Below, one piece after another: positions 8,279 through 19,515 of a DNA stretch of 36,004 nt. The notes below the pieces were generated by a model. That model had not been told where the DNA came from, made no database searches, and saw only the letters and a program-made list of their open reading frames with translations. Where the stretch lies: the NCBI GenBank assembly GCA_947478905.1, contig CANJXG010000013.1, forward strand, positions 1-36,004, in the 5' to 3' direction. The stretch's first letter is position 1. Each line of letters opens with the position of its first letter. The translations under genes were made by a program, and so were the position numbers. The stretch comes from Coxiellaceae bacterium. GTDB lineage: Bacteria; Pseudomonadota; Gammaproteobacteria; Berkiellales; Berkiellaceae.

Positions 8279-9697
8279 TTATATAATTTCTTTTTTAACG
8301 GGTCGCTGCCAATTTTCTTTTATTCTTTGATTAATATTGTGTGTTACAGTAAGCTTATTTTGAGGTACATCTTGTATCACGGTACTGCCTGCAGCAATCG
8401 TTGCCCCTTTGCCTATTCGAACTGGGGCAACCAGTTGCGTATCTGATCCGATATGAACCTCATCTTCTATAATAGTTTTATGCTTATTTACACCATCATA
8501 ATTGCAAGTAATCGTTCCTGCACCTACATTTACCTTCGCGCCTATTTCACTATCTCCAATATAACTTAAATGGTTAATTTTTGATTGCTGGCCAATTACG
8601 CTATTTTTAATTTCAACAAAATTACCTACTTTAGCATCACAGGCTAATTGCGTCCCAGGACGGAGTCTTGCAAACGGACCAATAGTACATCTATCTCCAA
8701 TTTTTGCATTTTCAAGATAGGAATTTGCTAGAATTTGAACATTATCACCCAATTCACAGTTGATAAGAATACAATTTGGACCAATACTGGTATTTTCTCC
8801 TACTACAATGCTCCCTTCTAAAACCACATTAACATCAATACACACGCCTGATTTGACATTCAAATGGCCTCGCAAATCAAAACGGGAAGGATCGCAAATC
8901 CATACGCCTTGCTTCAAAAATGTTTGGGCTAATTTTTTCTGATAAAAACGTTCTAATACTATTTGCTGGATTCTATCGTTTACACCCAAAATTTCTTCTA
9001 CAAATTGGGGCATACAAGAGGTAACTTCTATATCGTGCTGTACTGCTAGTTTAACCAAATCTGTTAAGTAATACTCTTTTGATGCATTATCATTAGTTAA
9101 TAACGGGAGCCATGTAACCAAGTGTTGTGCACATACTAAAAATAATCCTGAATTAATTTCGTGAATATTTTTTTGTGTTTCCGTAGCATCTTTTTCTTCT
9201 ACGATACCTTGAATTTGATTTGAGGCATTTCGAATAATACGACCTAATCCTGTTGGATTTTCCAAATACGCAGTTAATAAGCCCAGCCCTTTTGGAGGCG
9301 TCATATTCAGTAATCGCTCAAGCGTAGAGGCCTCTATTAAGGGAGCATCTCCACAAAGAATAAGTACGCGCTCATCTGTATTGGCTAAATCTAAAAACGG
9401 CAATGCTTTTGATACTGCATCTCCAGTGCCTAATTGAACCGGCTGCTCAACTAAAGTAATATTGTCAATATTATGGCTTTTTTGAAAGTGCTCAATAAAA
9501 TCAAAAATAGGCTGACTTAAGTCAGATTGCGCATGAATAACCAAAATTTTATGAGGGCTTAATGCATGTGCTGTTTCTAACAAATACCCCAGCATAGGTT
9601 TTTTAGCAATGCAATGCAACACCTTTGGTAAGGAGGATTGCATCCGTAGCCCTTTACCTGCAGCCAATATTACCACTGTTAAATTTTTATAATTCAT
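8279..9697 (-). CDS. glmU: bifunctional UDP-GlcNAc pyrophosphorylase / glucosamine-1-P acetyltransferase
   Basis: 472 residues (E. coli 456). The N-terminal uridyltransferase domain has the nucleotide-binding loop LAAGKGLRM (usual T replaced by L) with SLPKVLH, and LCGDAPLI. The C-terminal half is a left-handed beta-helix of hexapeptide repeats with the acetyltransferase signature (GPFARLRPG, KIGDRCT, NYDGVNKHKT). It acetylates GlcN-1-P and couples it to UTP, giving UDP-GlcNAc. The start is 10 nt after the atpC stop and glmS follows, the usual gammaproteobacterial arrangement. Confidence 0.97.
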   Translation of the reverse strand: MNYKNLTVVILAAGKGLRMQSSLPKVLHCIAKKPMLGYLLETAHALSPHKILVIHAQSDLSQPIFDFIEHFQKSHNIDNITLVEQPVQLGTGDAVSKALPFLDLANTDERVLILCGDAPLIEASTLERLLNMTPPKGLGLLTAYLENPTGLGRIIRNASNQIQGIVEEKDATETQKNIHEINSGLFLVCAQHLVTWLPLLTNDNASKEYYLTDLVKLAVQHDIEVTSCMPQFVEEILGVNDRIQQIVLERFYQKKLAQTFLKQGVWICDPSRFDLRGHLNVKSGVCIDVNVVLEGSIVVGENTSIGPNCILINCELGDNVQILANSYLENAKIGDRCTIGPFARLRPGTQLACDAKVGNFVEIKNSVIGQQSKINHLSYIGDSEIGAKVNVGAGTITCNYDGVNKHKTIIEDEVHIGSDTQLVAPVRIGKGATIAAGSTVIQDVPQNKLTVTHNINQRIKENWQRPVKKEII

Positions 9698-9707
9698 TGA
9701 ATGCCTA

Positions 9708-11536
<1,829 letters not shown>

Positions 11537-11558
11537 TTAATTTAATTAAACTGCCTAC

Positions 11559-12431
11559 TTATACTGCAGCAGCTCCGGCAACAATTTCAGATAATTCTTG
11601 CGTAATGGTAGCCTGTCTGGCTTTATTATAATCAAGTTGTAAACCTTCTATAATGTCTCCAGCATTATCGGTAGCTGCTTTCATTGCTACCATTCTAGCG
11701 GCTTGTTCACAAGCAAAATTTTCAACCGCTGCCTGATATACTTCAGATTCAATATAACGGGTTAATAACATATTAATTAACTCTTTCGCATCTGGCTCAT
11801 AGATATAATCCCAAGGCGCGTTCTTATGCTCTTCAGATAATTTAGTGATTTCAGGCATAATGGGCAATAAATCAAGCAGTACGGGTTTTTGAGTCATAGT
11901 ATTTACAAAACGATTATAAACCAAGCAAAGCCCATCTAAACTTTGAGCTTCATACGCTTCTAACATCACTCGAATAGGGCCAATCACATCTTGAACAGAA
12001 GGATTATCTCCCATATTATGGGTTGACGCTAAAATAGGAACATTAAGCTGCTTAAAAAAGGTTTCCCCTTTGTGACCAATAATACACAAATCAACTTCAG
12101 CACCTATTTTTCGCCATCCTTCGATTTTTTCCAATAAAAATCGAAACATATTGACATTTAAACCACCACATAAGCCTCTATCTGTAGAGATAATAATCAA
12201 GCCCATCCGCTTGAGTTTTCTATTTGCTAAATAAGGATGATGATACTCTGAATTCCCTGTTCCTAAATGCTCAACCACATTTAAAATATGCTCAGCATAA
12301 GGACGAGTAGCAAACATGCGTTCTTGCGCTTTGCGCATTTTACTAGCAGCGACCATTTCCATCGCTCCAGTAATTTTTTTCGTACTCTGAACACTTTTAA
12401 TTTGCGATCGAATCGCTTTTGTATCGGCCAT
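11559..12431 (-). CDS. atpG: F1Fo ATP synthase gamma subunit
   Basis: I place the start at ATG 12431 ([13 protein letters not shown], 290 aa), which matches the known N-terminus of gamma (E. coli 287 aa). A longer frame from TTG 12449 would overlap the end of atpA by 13 nt and adds six residues with no family counterpart. The two long terminal helices of the rotor shaft are seen in [20 protein letters not shown] and in the C-terminal [19 protein letters not shown]. It rotates inside the alpha3beta3 ring and transmits torque from the c-ring. Confidence 0.95.
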   Translation of the reverse strand: MADTKAIRSQIKSVQSTKKITGAMEMVAASKMRKAQERMFATRPYAEHILNVVEHLGTGNSEYHHPYLANRKLKRMGLIIISTDRGLCGGLNVNMFRFLLEKIEGWRKIGAEVDLCIIGHKGETFFKQLNVPILASTHNMGDNPSVQDVIGPIRVMLEAYEAQSLDGLCLVYNRFVNTMTQKPVLLDLLPIMPEITKLSEEHKNAPWDYIYEPDAKELINMLLTRYIESEVYQAAVENFACEQAARMVAMKAATDNAGDIIEGLQLDYNKARQATITQELSEIVAGAAAV

Positions 12432-12436
12432 TTTCG

Positions 12437-13984
12437 CTACGCCTGCCAAATAGAAGTTGCTTTAAAATCTTCCACCGCTATTTTAATTCTCTGTTCTATC
12501 TCGGGCGTTAAAGAAGGATCTGTATTAATATCTTCAAGTAATTCTGTATGCTTGGTGCGCATCTGGTAATGTAATGCCACTTCAAAATCGACTACTTTAT
12601 TAAGTGGAATATCATCTAAATAGCCTCTGTCTGCAACAAATAAAATAATCGCCATCTGCGCAACATCTAAGGGCGTGTATTGTTTTTGCTTCATCGCCTC
12701 TGTAACCCGTTGGCCGCGTTCTAACTGTTTACGAGTGATTTCATCTAAGTCCGAAGCAAATTGTGCAAAAGCGGCTAATTCACGATATTGCGCTAATACT
12801 AAACGAATACCGCCTCCTAGTTTTTTAATAATAGGAGATTGCGCAGCGCCCCCTACCCGAGAAACCGATAATCCAGCATTAATAGCAGGTCTAATTCCCG
12901 CATTAAATAAATCAGTTTCCAAAAAGATTTGACCATCTGTAATAGAAATAACATTCGTTGGTACAAAAGCAGACACATCGCCTGCTTGCGTTTCAATAAT
13001 GGGCAAAGCAGTCAATGATCCAGTTTTACCTTTTACTTGACCCTTGGTGGCTTTTTCAACATACTGCGCATTCACACGAGCAGCACGCTCTAATAAACGA
13101 GAATGCAAATAAAATACATCTCCTGGATACGCTTCACGCCCTGGTGGACGGCGTAATAATAAAGAAATTTGACGATATGCCCAAGCTTGCTTGGTTAAAT
13201 CATCATAAATAATTAAAGCATCCTCTCCTTTATCCCGAAAATATTCACCCATCGCACAACCAGAATAGGGCGCAATAAATTGTAAGGCGGCTGCTTGTGC
13301 AGCGGTTGCAGCCACTATAATAGTATGCTTCATAGCATCATGCTCTTCTAGCTTTCTCACTACAGAAGCAACAGAAGATGCTTTTTGTCCAATAGCGACA
13401 TAAATACATTTTATGCCTGTATTTTTCTGATTAATAATAGTATCAATGGCAATAGCAGTTTTACCAGTTTGTCTATCTCCAATAATAAGCTCTCGCTGTC
13501 CTCGTCCTACTGGGATCATAGCGTCAATCGATTTCAAACCAGTTTGCAGGGGTTGACTCACTGATTGTCTCTCAATGACCCCTGGGGCCGCTCTTTCAAT
13601 AGGAGACATTTGCGTCGTATTTAATGGGCCTTTACCATCAATAGGATTCCCTAGTGCATCGACTACTCTGCCCAACAAACCTTCACCCACAGGCACTTCT
13701 AAAATAAGTCCTGTACATTCTACGGGCTGGCCTTCCTCTAAGTCTAATGGAGATCCTAAGATCACGGCACCCACGGCATCGCGCTCTAGATTAAGCGCCA
13801 TTCCATAGACTCCGCCAACGAATTTTAACATTTCTCCTTGCTTTGCATCTGCCAATCCATGTATACGTACTACTCCATCACCAGAACTCATAATGGTGCC
13901 GACCATTTTAGATCGTGCTAATAGCTGAGCGTTTTCAATACGTTGTTTAATAAATTCACTAATTTCAACTGGATTTAACCCCAT
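12437..13984 (-). CDS. atpA: F1Fo ATP synthase alpha subunit
   Basis: 515 residues (E. coli 513). N-terminal [16 protein letters not shown], non-catalytic nucleotide site [23 protein letters not shown], the conserved [20 protein letters not shown] and the alpha signature [17 protein letters not shown] are present. It alternates with beta in the F1 head and carries the arginine finger in the SVSRVGG segment. The gap to atpH is 30 nt. Confidence 0.98.
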   Translation of the reverse strand: MGLNPVEISEFIKQRIENAQLLARSKMVGTIMSSGDGVVRIHGLADAKQGEMLKFVGGVYGMALNLERDAVGAVILGSPLDLEEGQPVECTGLILEVPVGEGLLGRVVDALGNPIDGKGPLNTTQMSPIERAAPGVIERQSVSQPLQTGLKSIDAMIPVGRGQRELIIGDRQTGKTAIAIDTIINQKNTGIKCIYVAIGQKASSVASVVRKLEEHDAMKHTIIVAATAAQAAALQFIAPYSGCAMGEYFRDKGEDALIIYDDLTKQAWAYRQISLLLRRPPGREAYPGDVFYLHSRLLERAARVNAQYVEKATKGQVKGKTGSLTALPIIETQAGDVSAFVPTNVISITDGQIFLETDLFNAGIRPAINAGLSVSRVGGAAQSPIIKKLGGGIRLVLAQYRELAAFAQFASDLDEITRKQLERGQRVTEAMKQKQYTPLDVAQMAIILFVADRGYLDDIPLNKVVDFEVALHYQMRTKHTELLEDINTDPSLTPEIEQRIKIAVEDFKATSIWQA

Positions 13985-14014
13985 AATACTTTATTCCCAT
14001 TTATTAAAATAATT

Positions 14015-14557
14015 TTAAACCTCTACCCCTAAAATATTCCCTAATCGTGTGAGCCGCCCACGCAATGATTCATCTATTATTCGATCCCCTGCTTTAATAA
14101 TAGCACCCCCGATAAGCGTCTCATCTACTTCATATTGCAATACAATATCTCGTTTAAAACGTTTTTTTAACGCTGTGATTATTTTTTGCTCAAACTTGTC
14201 ATCCTGTATCGCCATAGAAGAGATAAGCGTTACATGCATAATCTGTTGTGAGTCCCGTTTCAGATCTTCAAATAATTCAGCTATTTGGGGCATAAACAAT
14301 AGACGTTTATTCTCCCCAATACACTCAATGGCCTCTTTCATGGAAGGGCAGGCATCGGTTACCATCTCAAATATTAAATCTACACTATTTTGAAGAGAAA
14401 AATCAGGATGATGCAATAACTCAATCATTTGAGGATCTTGGGTAATCAGAGCGACTTGCTTTAAAAATTGAGACCATTGCTCCAACTTATCTTCACGAAA
14501 TGCTATTTCAAATAATGCTTTTGCATAAGGACGAGCAATAGTATTTTTTTCAGACAT
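14015..14557 (-). CDS. atpH: F1Fo ATP synthase delta subunit
   Basis: 180 residues (E. coli 177). N-terminal IARPYAKALFEIA is the delta/OSCP signature, and the C-terminal DETLIGGAIIKAGDRIIDESLRGRLTRL is also conserved. It joins the peripheral stalk (b dimer) to the top of F1. The gene abuts atpF, its start following the atpF stop without a gap. Confidence 0.95.
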   Translation of the reverse strand: MSEKNTIARPYAKALFEIAFREDKLEQWSQFLKQVALITQDPQMIELLHHPDFSLQNSVDLIFEMVTDACPSMKEAIECIGENKRLLFMPQIAELFEDLKRDSQQIMHVTLISSMAIQDDKFEQKIITALKKRFKRDIVLQYEVDETLIGGAIIKAGDRIIDESLRGRLTRLGNILGVEV

Positions 14558-15028
14558 TTAAATTGCATCCACCAGCTTATCAAGCAAATCTTGGTTTGAG
14601 GCTGCATCAATATGGCGTGATAAAATCTTTTCAGCACCCAATAGAGCAATACTGGATATTTGTTGACGCAAGCCTTCTTTTGCATGCACCACCATCTGCT
14701 CTACATCAGCTTGGGATTTTTTAAATACTCGACTCGCTTCTTCGTTGGCTTGCTCTTTTGCCGCCTCTATTAAGGCTACTGCTTGCTTTTGCGCTTCCTC
14801 AATAATATGCAGCGCTGTTTGTTTTGCTTCTCTAATTTGCTTGGTTGCAGCACGTTGTGCTAACTCTAAATCATGATGGCCACGCGCCGCAGCGGCTAAG
14901 CCATCAGCAATTTTAGTTTGCCTCTGCGCTAGCACTTTTTCTAAAGGTGGCCACACATACTTTTTGGTAAATAATACAAAAAGGAAAAAGGTAATCATTT
15001 GCCCAAACAGCGTCACACCTATATTCAT
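14558..15028 (-). CDS. atpF: F1Fo ATP synthase b subunit
   Basis: 156 residues, exactly the E. coli length. One N-terminal transmembrane helix (about 3-25) leads into KKYVWPPLEKVLAQRQTKIADGL and a long right-handed coiled coil rich in Ala, Lys and Gln. The dimer forms the peripheral stator stalk. Five nt separate it from atpE. Confidence 0.96.
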   Translation of the reverse strand: MNIGVTLFGQMITFFLFVLFTKKYVWPPLEKVLAQRQTKIADGLAAAARGHHDLELAQRAATKQIREAKQTALHIIEEAQKQAVALIEAAKEQANEEASRVFKKSQADVEQMVVHAKEGLRQQISSIALLGAEKILSRHIDAASNQDLLDKLVDAI

Positions 15029-15033
15029 TTTTC

Positions 15034-15342
<309 letters not shown>

Positions 15343-15379
15343 TTAAAAAAAAATTACTCTCTAAATATTACTCATCTTA

Positions 15380-16135
<756 letters not shown>

Positions 16136-16152
16136 TTAAGCCACAACCATAA

Positions 16153-16554
16153 TTAGCAGTTCTGTTTAAAAATTCCCCAAAAGACGGGGGCCATCCAAAA
16201 AACGAGTTGTAAAGCTATATATCCCATAAACACATACGGGACCGATATCCAAAAGATAAAGCTTAACACAAATATAAATAAAAGCATGGTTAATACTATT
16301 TTAACCACTTCGCCAAGATAAAGGGCGCGCAACATTTTTTTAGCTTGGCTTGCGCCAGCATACTTAAAAACGCTTTTATATAAAAATAAATTAGGAAAAA
16401 AACAAATACTCGCCCCCAATCCTAAGGAGCCAGCAATTTGGCCCCCCCCTATACACCATCCTAAAGGAATCATAAGCATGAGGGCAATAAATTGGCCAAT
16501 AATTGCCCAATCTGCCTCATGATACGTATTTTTAAGATGATCTTGAGTATGCAT
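16153..16554 (-). CDS. atpI: ATP synthase subunit I (assembly factor)
   Basis: 133 residues with four hydrophobic helices, the glycine-containing first hairpin (GWCIGGGQIAGSLGLGASICFFPN) and an LYLGEVVKIVLTMLLF segment, as in gammaproteobacterial AtpI. In the family it helps assemble the c-ring. It is the first gene of the atp operon, about 30 nt from a good promoter. No strong Shine-Dalgarno is visible, consistent with the usually low expression of AtpI. Confidence 0.88.
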   Translation of the reverse strand: MHTQDHLKNTYHEADWAIIGQFIALMLMIPLGWCIGGGQIAGSLGLGASICFFPNLFLYKSVFKYAGASQAKKMLRALYLGEVVKIVLTMLLFIFVLSFIFWISVPYVFMGYIALQLVFWMAPVFWGIFKQNC

Positions 16555-16583
16555 AATATTATAGTTTGTCCATTTTGTAAAAA

Positions 16584-16612
16584 AGTATACGGAAACTGCT
16601 GATTATAATCAA
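16584..16612 (-). promoter_or_regulatory. sigma70-type promoter of the atp operon
   Basis: On minus, TTGATT (16612-16607) and TATACT (16589-16584) are separated by exactly 17 nt, close to consensus. A start near 16577 leaves a short leader of about 23 nt before atpI. A second TATAAT (16563-16558) lies just before the ATG but lacks a convincing -35. Confidence 0.7.
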
Positions 16613-16653
16613 GAAAATTATATTTATTAACAGAATAATTTATGATTTTGTTA

Positions 16654-16672
16654 GCTGGCTATAAGAGCCAGC
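16654..16672. repeat. perfect 7-bp hairpin downstream of the ankyrin-like gene
   Basis: GCTGGCT (16654-16660), loop ATAAG, AGCCAGC (16666-16672). It lies 17 nt past the final stop of the extended ankyrin-like frame, where a terminator would be expected, but only a mixed AT stretch (TAACAAAATC) follows on minus. It is possibly a weak terminator or an RNA-stabilising stem. Confidence 0.45.
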
Positions 16673-16688
16673 GACGCTACCGGTAATT

Positions 16689-16853
16689 TTAACATTCAGA
16701 GGGCGCTCTATGTAGGGGTAACTCATGATTTTCTAAAGCCGCTATAATGACCAAGCGTCCAACGTGAAATGGTTGTTCATCTAATATACCATTTAGATCC
16801 CGGCTCAAACGCTGCATGCGCCTAGCACTAGCCGGGACGACAGAAGCGGGTTG
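16689..16853 (-). pseudogene. in-frame C-terminal extension beyond the amber codon of the ankyrin-like gene
   Basis: The frame of the upstream gene continues past TAG (16856-16854) for 54 more sense codons before TAA. It reads QPASVVPASARRMQRLSRD, then GILDEQPFHVGRLVIIAALE, and ends HRAPSEC. It runs straight on from the Ser/Pro linker (KNSPSP), and CAG to TAG is one transition, so this is best read as the severed C-terminus of one gene. An independent ORF from ATG 16817 (42 aa) is the alternative, but its ribosome site is poor. Confidence 0.5.
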
Positions 16854-17708
16854 CTAGGGGCTTGGGCTGTTCTTAGGAGCGAGCTCACGCAGATCAAGCC
16901 CTGCGTATCCTGCTATAAGGTGAGCTAGGACGTCTGGTATAGGGATAGCTTCTAATATGGCTGGTATTCGTATACTATTTTCCAATTCTTCTAGGGCTTG
17001 TAGCGTTTCGGGTTCATATTTATTCAAATCTTTTCTATCTTTCTCGTCCATGGATTCGATTAATAGACTTACAGCTTCATAATTGCCAAGGTTTAGGGCT
17101 GGTTTCAATAATGAAGAAGCAGTGCGATATGTATTGTGATATTTCGATAGGTTCGTATAGCACTGATGACCTTCGTTCAGTAATAAACTAATCATTTCAA
17201 GGTTATTATTTTCAATAGCTTCGGCTAAGTAGTTATAACCAGGGATCAAGTCCGCCTCATCATCAGGGTAACGGTCATTCATTTCCTCTAAACGTGCACC
17301 CACACTTATGCAAAAAGAAACCACTAAACGTGCCACTAAAGTATCTTTAGACATCATAGATTTCATTAAATTTTCTAAGCATCGTCGCTTTTGAAAATAC
17401 TTAAAAAATGGAATATGTGCGGGTTGGTCGGCCAGGCCTACTGCTAAAATCACAAGAGCTGCAATAGCTGCGGAGGATGCGAGTGCAGTTAGTCCAGCAA
17501 CAGTTAGAACGCCGCCAAGAGTGGCTGTAAACCCTATTACAGAGCTGAATAATACGCAAGTCAGTGCAATCACAGTCAGCGTTGCTGCTACATAAGGAAA
17601 AATGTAACCTGTAAGACAAATAAAGCTTAGGATCAAAGCTACAGCGCTATATACTCCTGTAGCGACCCATCTGAATATTTTTTTAGGAGTGGATATGGTT
17701 TTGGCCAT
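16854..17708 (-). CDS. membrane protein with ankyrin-like repeats, possible host-interaction protein
   Basis: 284 residues. An N-terminal block of about 95 residues holds three hydrophobic segments (AVALILSFICLTGYIF, then LTVIALTCVLFSSVIG, then ALASSAAIAALVILAV). A soluble helical domain follows with two ankyrin-like units (YNYLAEAIENNNLEMISLLL near 155-175, and SLLKPALNLGNYEAVSLLIE near 198-217) and a C-terminal helix IPDVLAHLIAGYAGLDLRE. GAGGT lies 8 nt before the ATG and a promoter-like pair is at 17755-17782. Ankyrin proteins are common effectors in Legionellales; the membrane anchor makes a resident protein equally possible. The family is not recognised. The frame continues past the TAG stop, so this may be a truncated form. 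Confidence 0.65.
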   Translation of the reverse strand: MAKTISTPKKIFRWVATGVYSAVALILSFICLTGYIFPYVAATLTVIALTCVLFSSVIGFTATLGGVLTVAGLTALASSAAIAALVILAVGLADQPAHIPFFKYFQKRRCLENLMKSMMSKDTLVARLVVSFCISVGARLEEMNDRYPDDEADLIPGYNYLAEAIENNNLEMISLLLNEGHQCYTNLSKYHNTYRTASSLLKPALNLGNYEAVSLLIESMDEKDRKDLNKYEPETLQALEELENSIRIPAILEAIPIPDVLAHLIAGYAGLDLRELAPKNSPSP

Positions 17709-17754
17709 GCGTTATTACCTCTAATATAAAAAACTACCGAATTACATTGCTAAC

Positions 17755-17782
17755 ATAGTACAGCAATAAACATGCAAGTCAA
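17755..17782 (-). promoter_or_regulatory. probable promoter of the ankyrin-like gene
   Basis: On minus, TTGACT (17782-17777) and TACTAT (17760-17755) are 16 nt apart. The -35 is near-consensus and the -10 is moderate. Transcription would begin about 40 nt before the ATG at 17708. Nothing else is evident in the 205-nt gap to the next plus-strand ORF. Confidence 0.5.
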
Positions 17783-17913
17783 GAGTATTTGTTCTGACTT
17801 TCTTAATTAATTTCGAATTAAATCATATTTATTGTTACCGAAATGGATATATGTAGCCTCGCGCAACGCTCACAATGCATCATATTGAGGCTTACCCAAG
17901 GAGGTAATTCAGG

Positions 17914-18033
17914 ATGAGTGTAAATCAACATATCAATTGTGTAGCCTATTTTCGACATCAGTATAAAAAAGCGCCTCAAAAAAATAAAAAAACCATATTA
18001 TTAAAGAAGTTTGAACTTTGCCGCTACAATTGA
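17914..18033 (+). CDS. small ORF, 39 aa, with near-perfect ribosome binding site
   Basis: AAGGAGGT (17898-17905) lies 8 nt before an ATG that opens 39 codons ending TGA. The peptide starts MSVNQHINCVAYFRHQYK and ends FELCRYN. It is basic (many Lys, some Arg and His) with two Cys. The Shine-Dalgarno is the strongest in the window, far better than chance would suggest. It lies 69 nt before the frameshifted gene on the same strand and may share its transcript. I do not recognise it; a leader peptide, small regulatory protein or toxin-like peptide are all possible. Confidence 0.5.
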   Translation: MSVNQHINCVAYFRHQYKKAPQKNKKTILLKKFELCRYN

Positions 18034-18102
18034 AAATCTTCTTTTGACAAGGTGACCGATTTAGCTTACGATCGAATCTACATTAATTTAGAGGTAAAGC
18101 TA

Positions 18103-18566
18103 ATGTATTCCAGAAACACTAAAAAGAAAAAAAGCGCAACATCCCCTCACTCCAATGAGAGTTCTTGGCTCTTTAGCAAATTCAGCAGTGCCTTACAGTA
18201 CATCAAAAAATTTTTTTCGAGACTATGGGATGATATAATCAAACTATTTGCTAGCAAGCCTGAAGAGGTAAAGATTGCCCTCAACAAAAAACGCAAAGTC
18301 CCCCCTCTCAAGTACCTCCAAAAAAGGACGATACTATTAATAGTCAATCTCCACCTTTGCCTCAAACAAGCTTGCCTATCGTGCAAAATTCAGAAAACAC
18401 ACAAACACGCCCACAAAAACTATCCCTTTCTATAAGAGATTTAAAGGGTAAAAACAATATAATTGAGTGTGTTTCTACTGAAACATTCGAAGAGCTTTTA
18501 GACCGACTTAATAAAAATGGGTACCCGCACTACCAAATACATTATGTGGGTCCTCGAAGTTCTTAA
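18103..18566 (+). pseudogene. unrecognised gene with a frameshift in a C6 run
   Basis: Starting at ATG 18103 (GAGG 8 nt upstream), the frame encodes a basic Ser/Lys N-terminus (MYSRNTKKKKSATSPHS) and an amphipathic aromatic stretch (ALQYIKKFFSRLWDDIIKLF) up to Val at 18298-18300. At the C run 18300-18305 the sensible frame switches: one extra C would join it to a Pro-rich linker and a compact C-terminal domain (LSLSIRDLKGK, then VSTETFEELLDRLNKNGYPH, ending GPRSS). Joined, the product would be about 154 aa. As it stands the first frame runs on to 18435 with low-complexity sequence. Causes could be mutation, phase-variable slippage or a sequencing error. Family not recognised. Confidence 0.55.
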
Positions 18567-18674
18567 GCGTGAGATCCATCAAGTCACTCAAGAGCATGCC
18601 TACTTAACAAAAGTGGTGGCGTACTTCGCGAAAGAGCAAAAGTGAAGTACGCTGCAATCCATGACAATGAATGA
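18517..18674 (+). mobile_element. IS3-family-like transposase remnant (end of OrfA, start of OrfB)
   Basis: In one frame (18517-18645) the codons end EHAYLTKVVAYFAKEQK, resembling the C-terminus of IS3-type OrfA, where a helix ends in A-x-FAKE. In the -1 frame GTG at 18642 overlaps the OrfA stop (GTGA) and reads VKYAAIHDNE before a stop, resembling the V/MKYxFI start of OrfB. The -1 overlap is the IS3 arrangement. The rest of the element is gone and no terminal repeats were found. A 9-bp inverted repeat (GCGTACTTC 18619-18627, GAAGTACGC 18644-18652) lies inside. Nothing else is evident from 18675 to 18853. Confidence 0.45.
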
Positions 18675-18853
18675 AATCGTACAACATGGCAGCCCCGCAA
18701 AGACTAGAATAGTCTAGTTCAAATCAAAACTGCATATTTACTTATCAAACCTCAAATAGCTGATTATTAAATCATAGCCAGTTGATTAACCTGGATGCTC
18801 TATGAAATACTCTCCAGTATCTGCTTAAAATAATGACTCAATGGTATCTCTAT

Positions 18854-19498
18854 ATGTCTTTAACTCTATTCAATAATTTTCACCTTGTTAACCATCCCTT
18901 AGTTCACAATATACTCGCTCATCTTAGAGATCAAAATACAGGAAATAAAGAATTTCGGGAATTAATTTATCAGATTTCTTTATTGTTAGCCTATGAAGCA
19001 ACCGCCATATTACAAACAATACCCATTGAAATCCAAACTCCATTAGAAACTTGTGAGGCATTGACATTAATGCCGCCTTATCCCGTCATAGTACCTATTT
19101 TACGAGCAGGCTTAGGCATGGTAGATGCTTTATTAACTTTAATACCCAATGCAAGCGTTGGACAGATTGGTTTAGTAAGAGACAAAAAAACTTTAGAACC
19201 CACACAATATTATTTTAAGATCCCTAAACAGAGCGAAGATGCACATTACTTTCTTTGTGATCCAATGTTAGCAACTGGTGGCTCGGCTGTATCTGCGATT
19301 AATATGCTTAAAGACAAAAAAATTAAAAATATTACTTTTATTTGTATTATAGCTGCCCCTGAAGGAGTGAAAAATTTTTGCAAAGCACATCCAGATATTC
19401 CTATATATGCAGCTAGTTTAGATAGAACTTTAGATGCTCATGGTCATATTCGTCCTGGATTAGGAGATGCAGGCGATCGCCTATTTGGTACTATCTAA
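18854..19498 (+). CDS. upp: uracil phosphoribosyltransferase
   Basis: From ATG 18854 the product is 214 aa (family about 208). It shows the N-terminal VNHPLVHNILAHLRDQNT, VPILRAGLGMVDALL, the PRPP-binding loop DPMLATGGSAVSAI and the C-terminal uracil-binding GLGDAGDRLFGT. It salvages uracil to UMP using PRPP. An upstream ATG at 18833 adds seven residues unlike the family; neither start has a good Shine-Dalgarno. It stands alone on plus and is convergent with the fadL-like gene, with only 17 nt between stops. Confidence 0.95.
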   Translation: MSLTLFNNFHLVNHPLVHNILAHLRDQNTGNKEFRELIYQISLLLAYEATAILQTIPIEIQTPLETCEALTLMPPYPVIVPILRAGLGMVDALLTLIPNASVGQIGLVRDKKTLEPTQYYFKIPKQSEDAHYFLCDPMLATGGSAVSAINMLKDKKIKNITFICIIAAPEGVKNFCKAHPDIPIYAASLDRTLDAHGHIRPGLGDAGDRLFGTI

Positions 19499-19515
19499 TC
19501 ACATTCTGTATCATT

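Noticed and set aside
13575-13808. Open frames antisense to atpA, uvrD, glmU and other genes considered as genes.
   Set aside because: They are shadows of strongly conserved genes, with no ribosome sites and no family features.
18701-18725. tRNA-like look: AGACTA-GAA-TAGTCT hairpin followed by GTTCAAATC.
   Set aside because: There is no acceptor stem, no anticodon arm of proper size and no paired T-stem.
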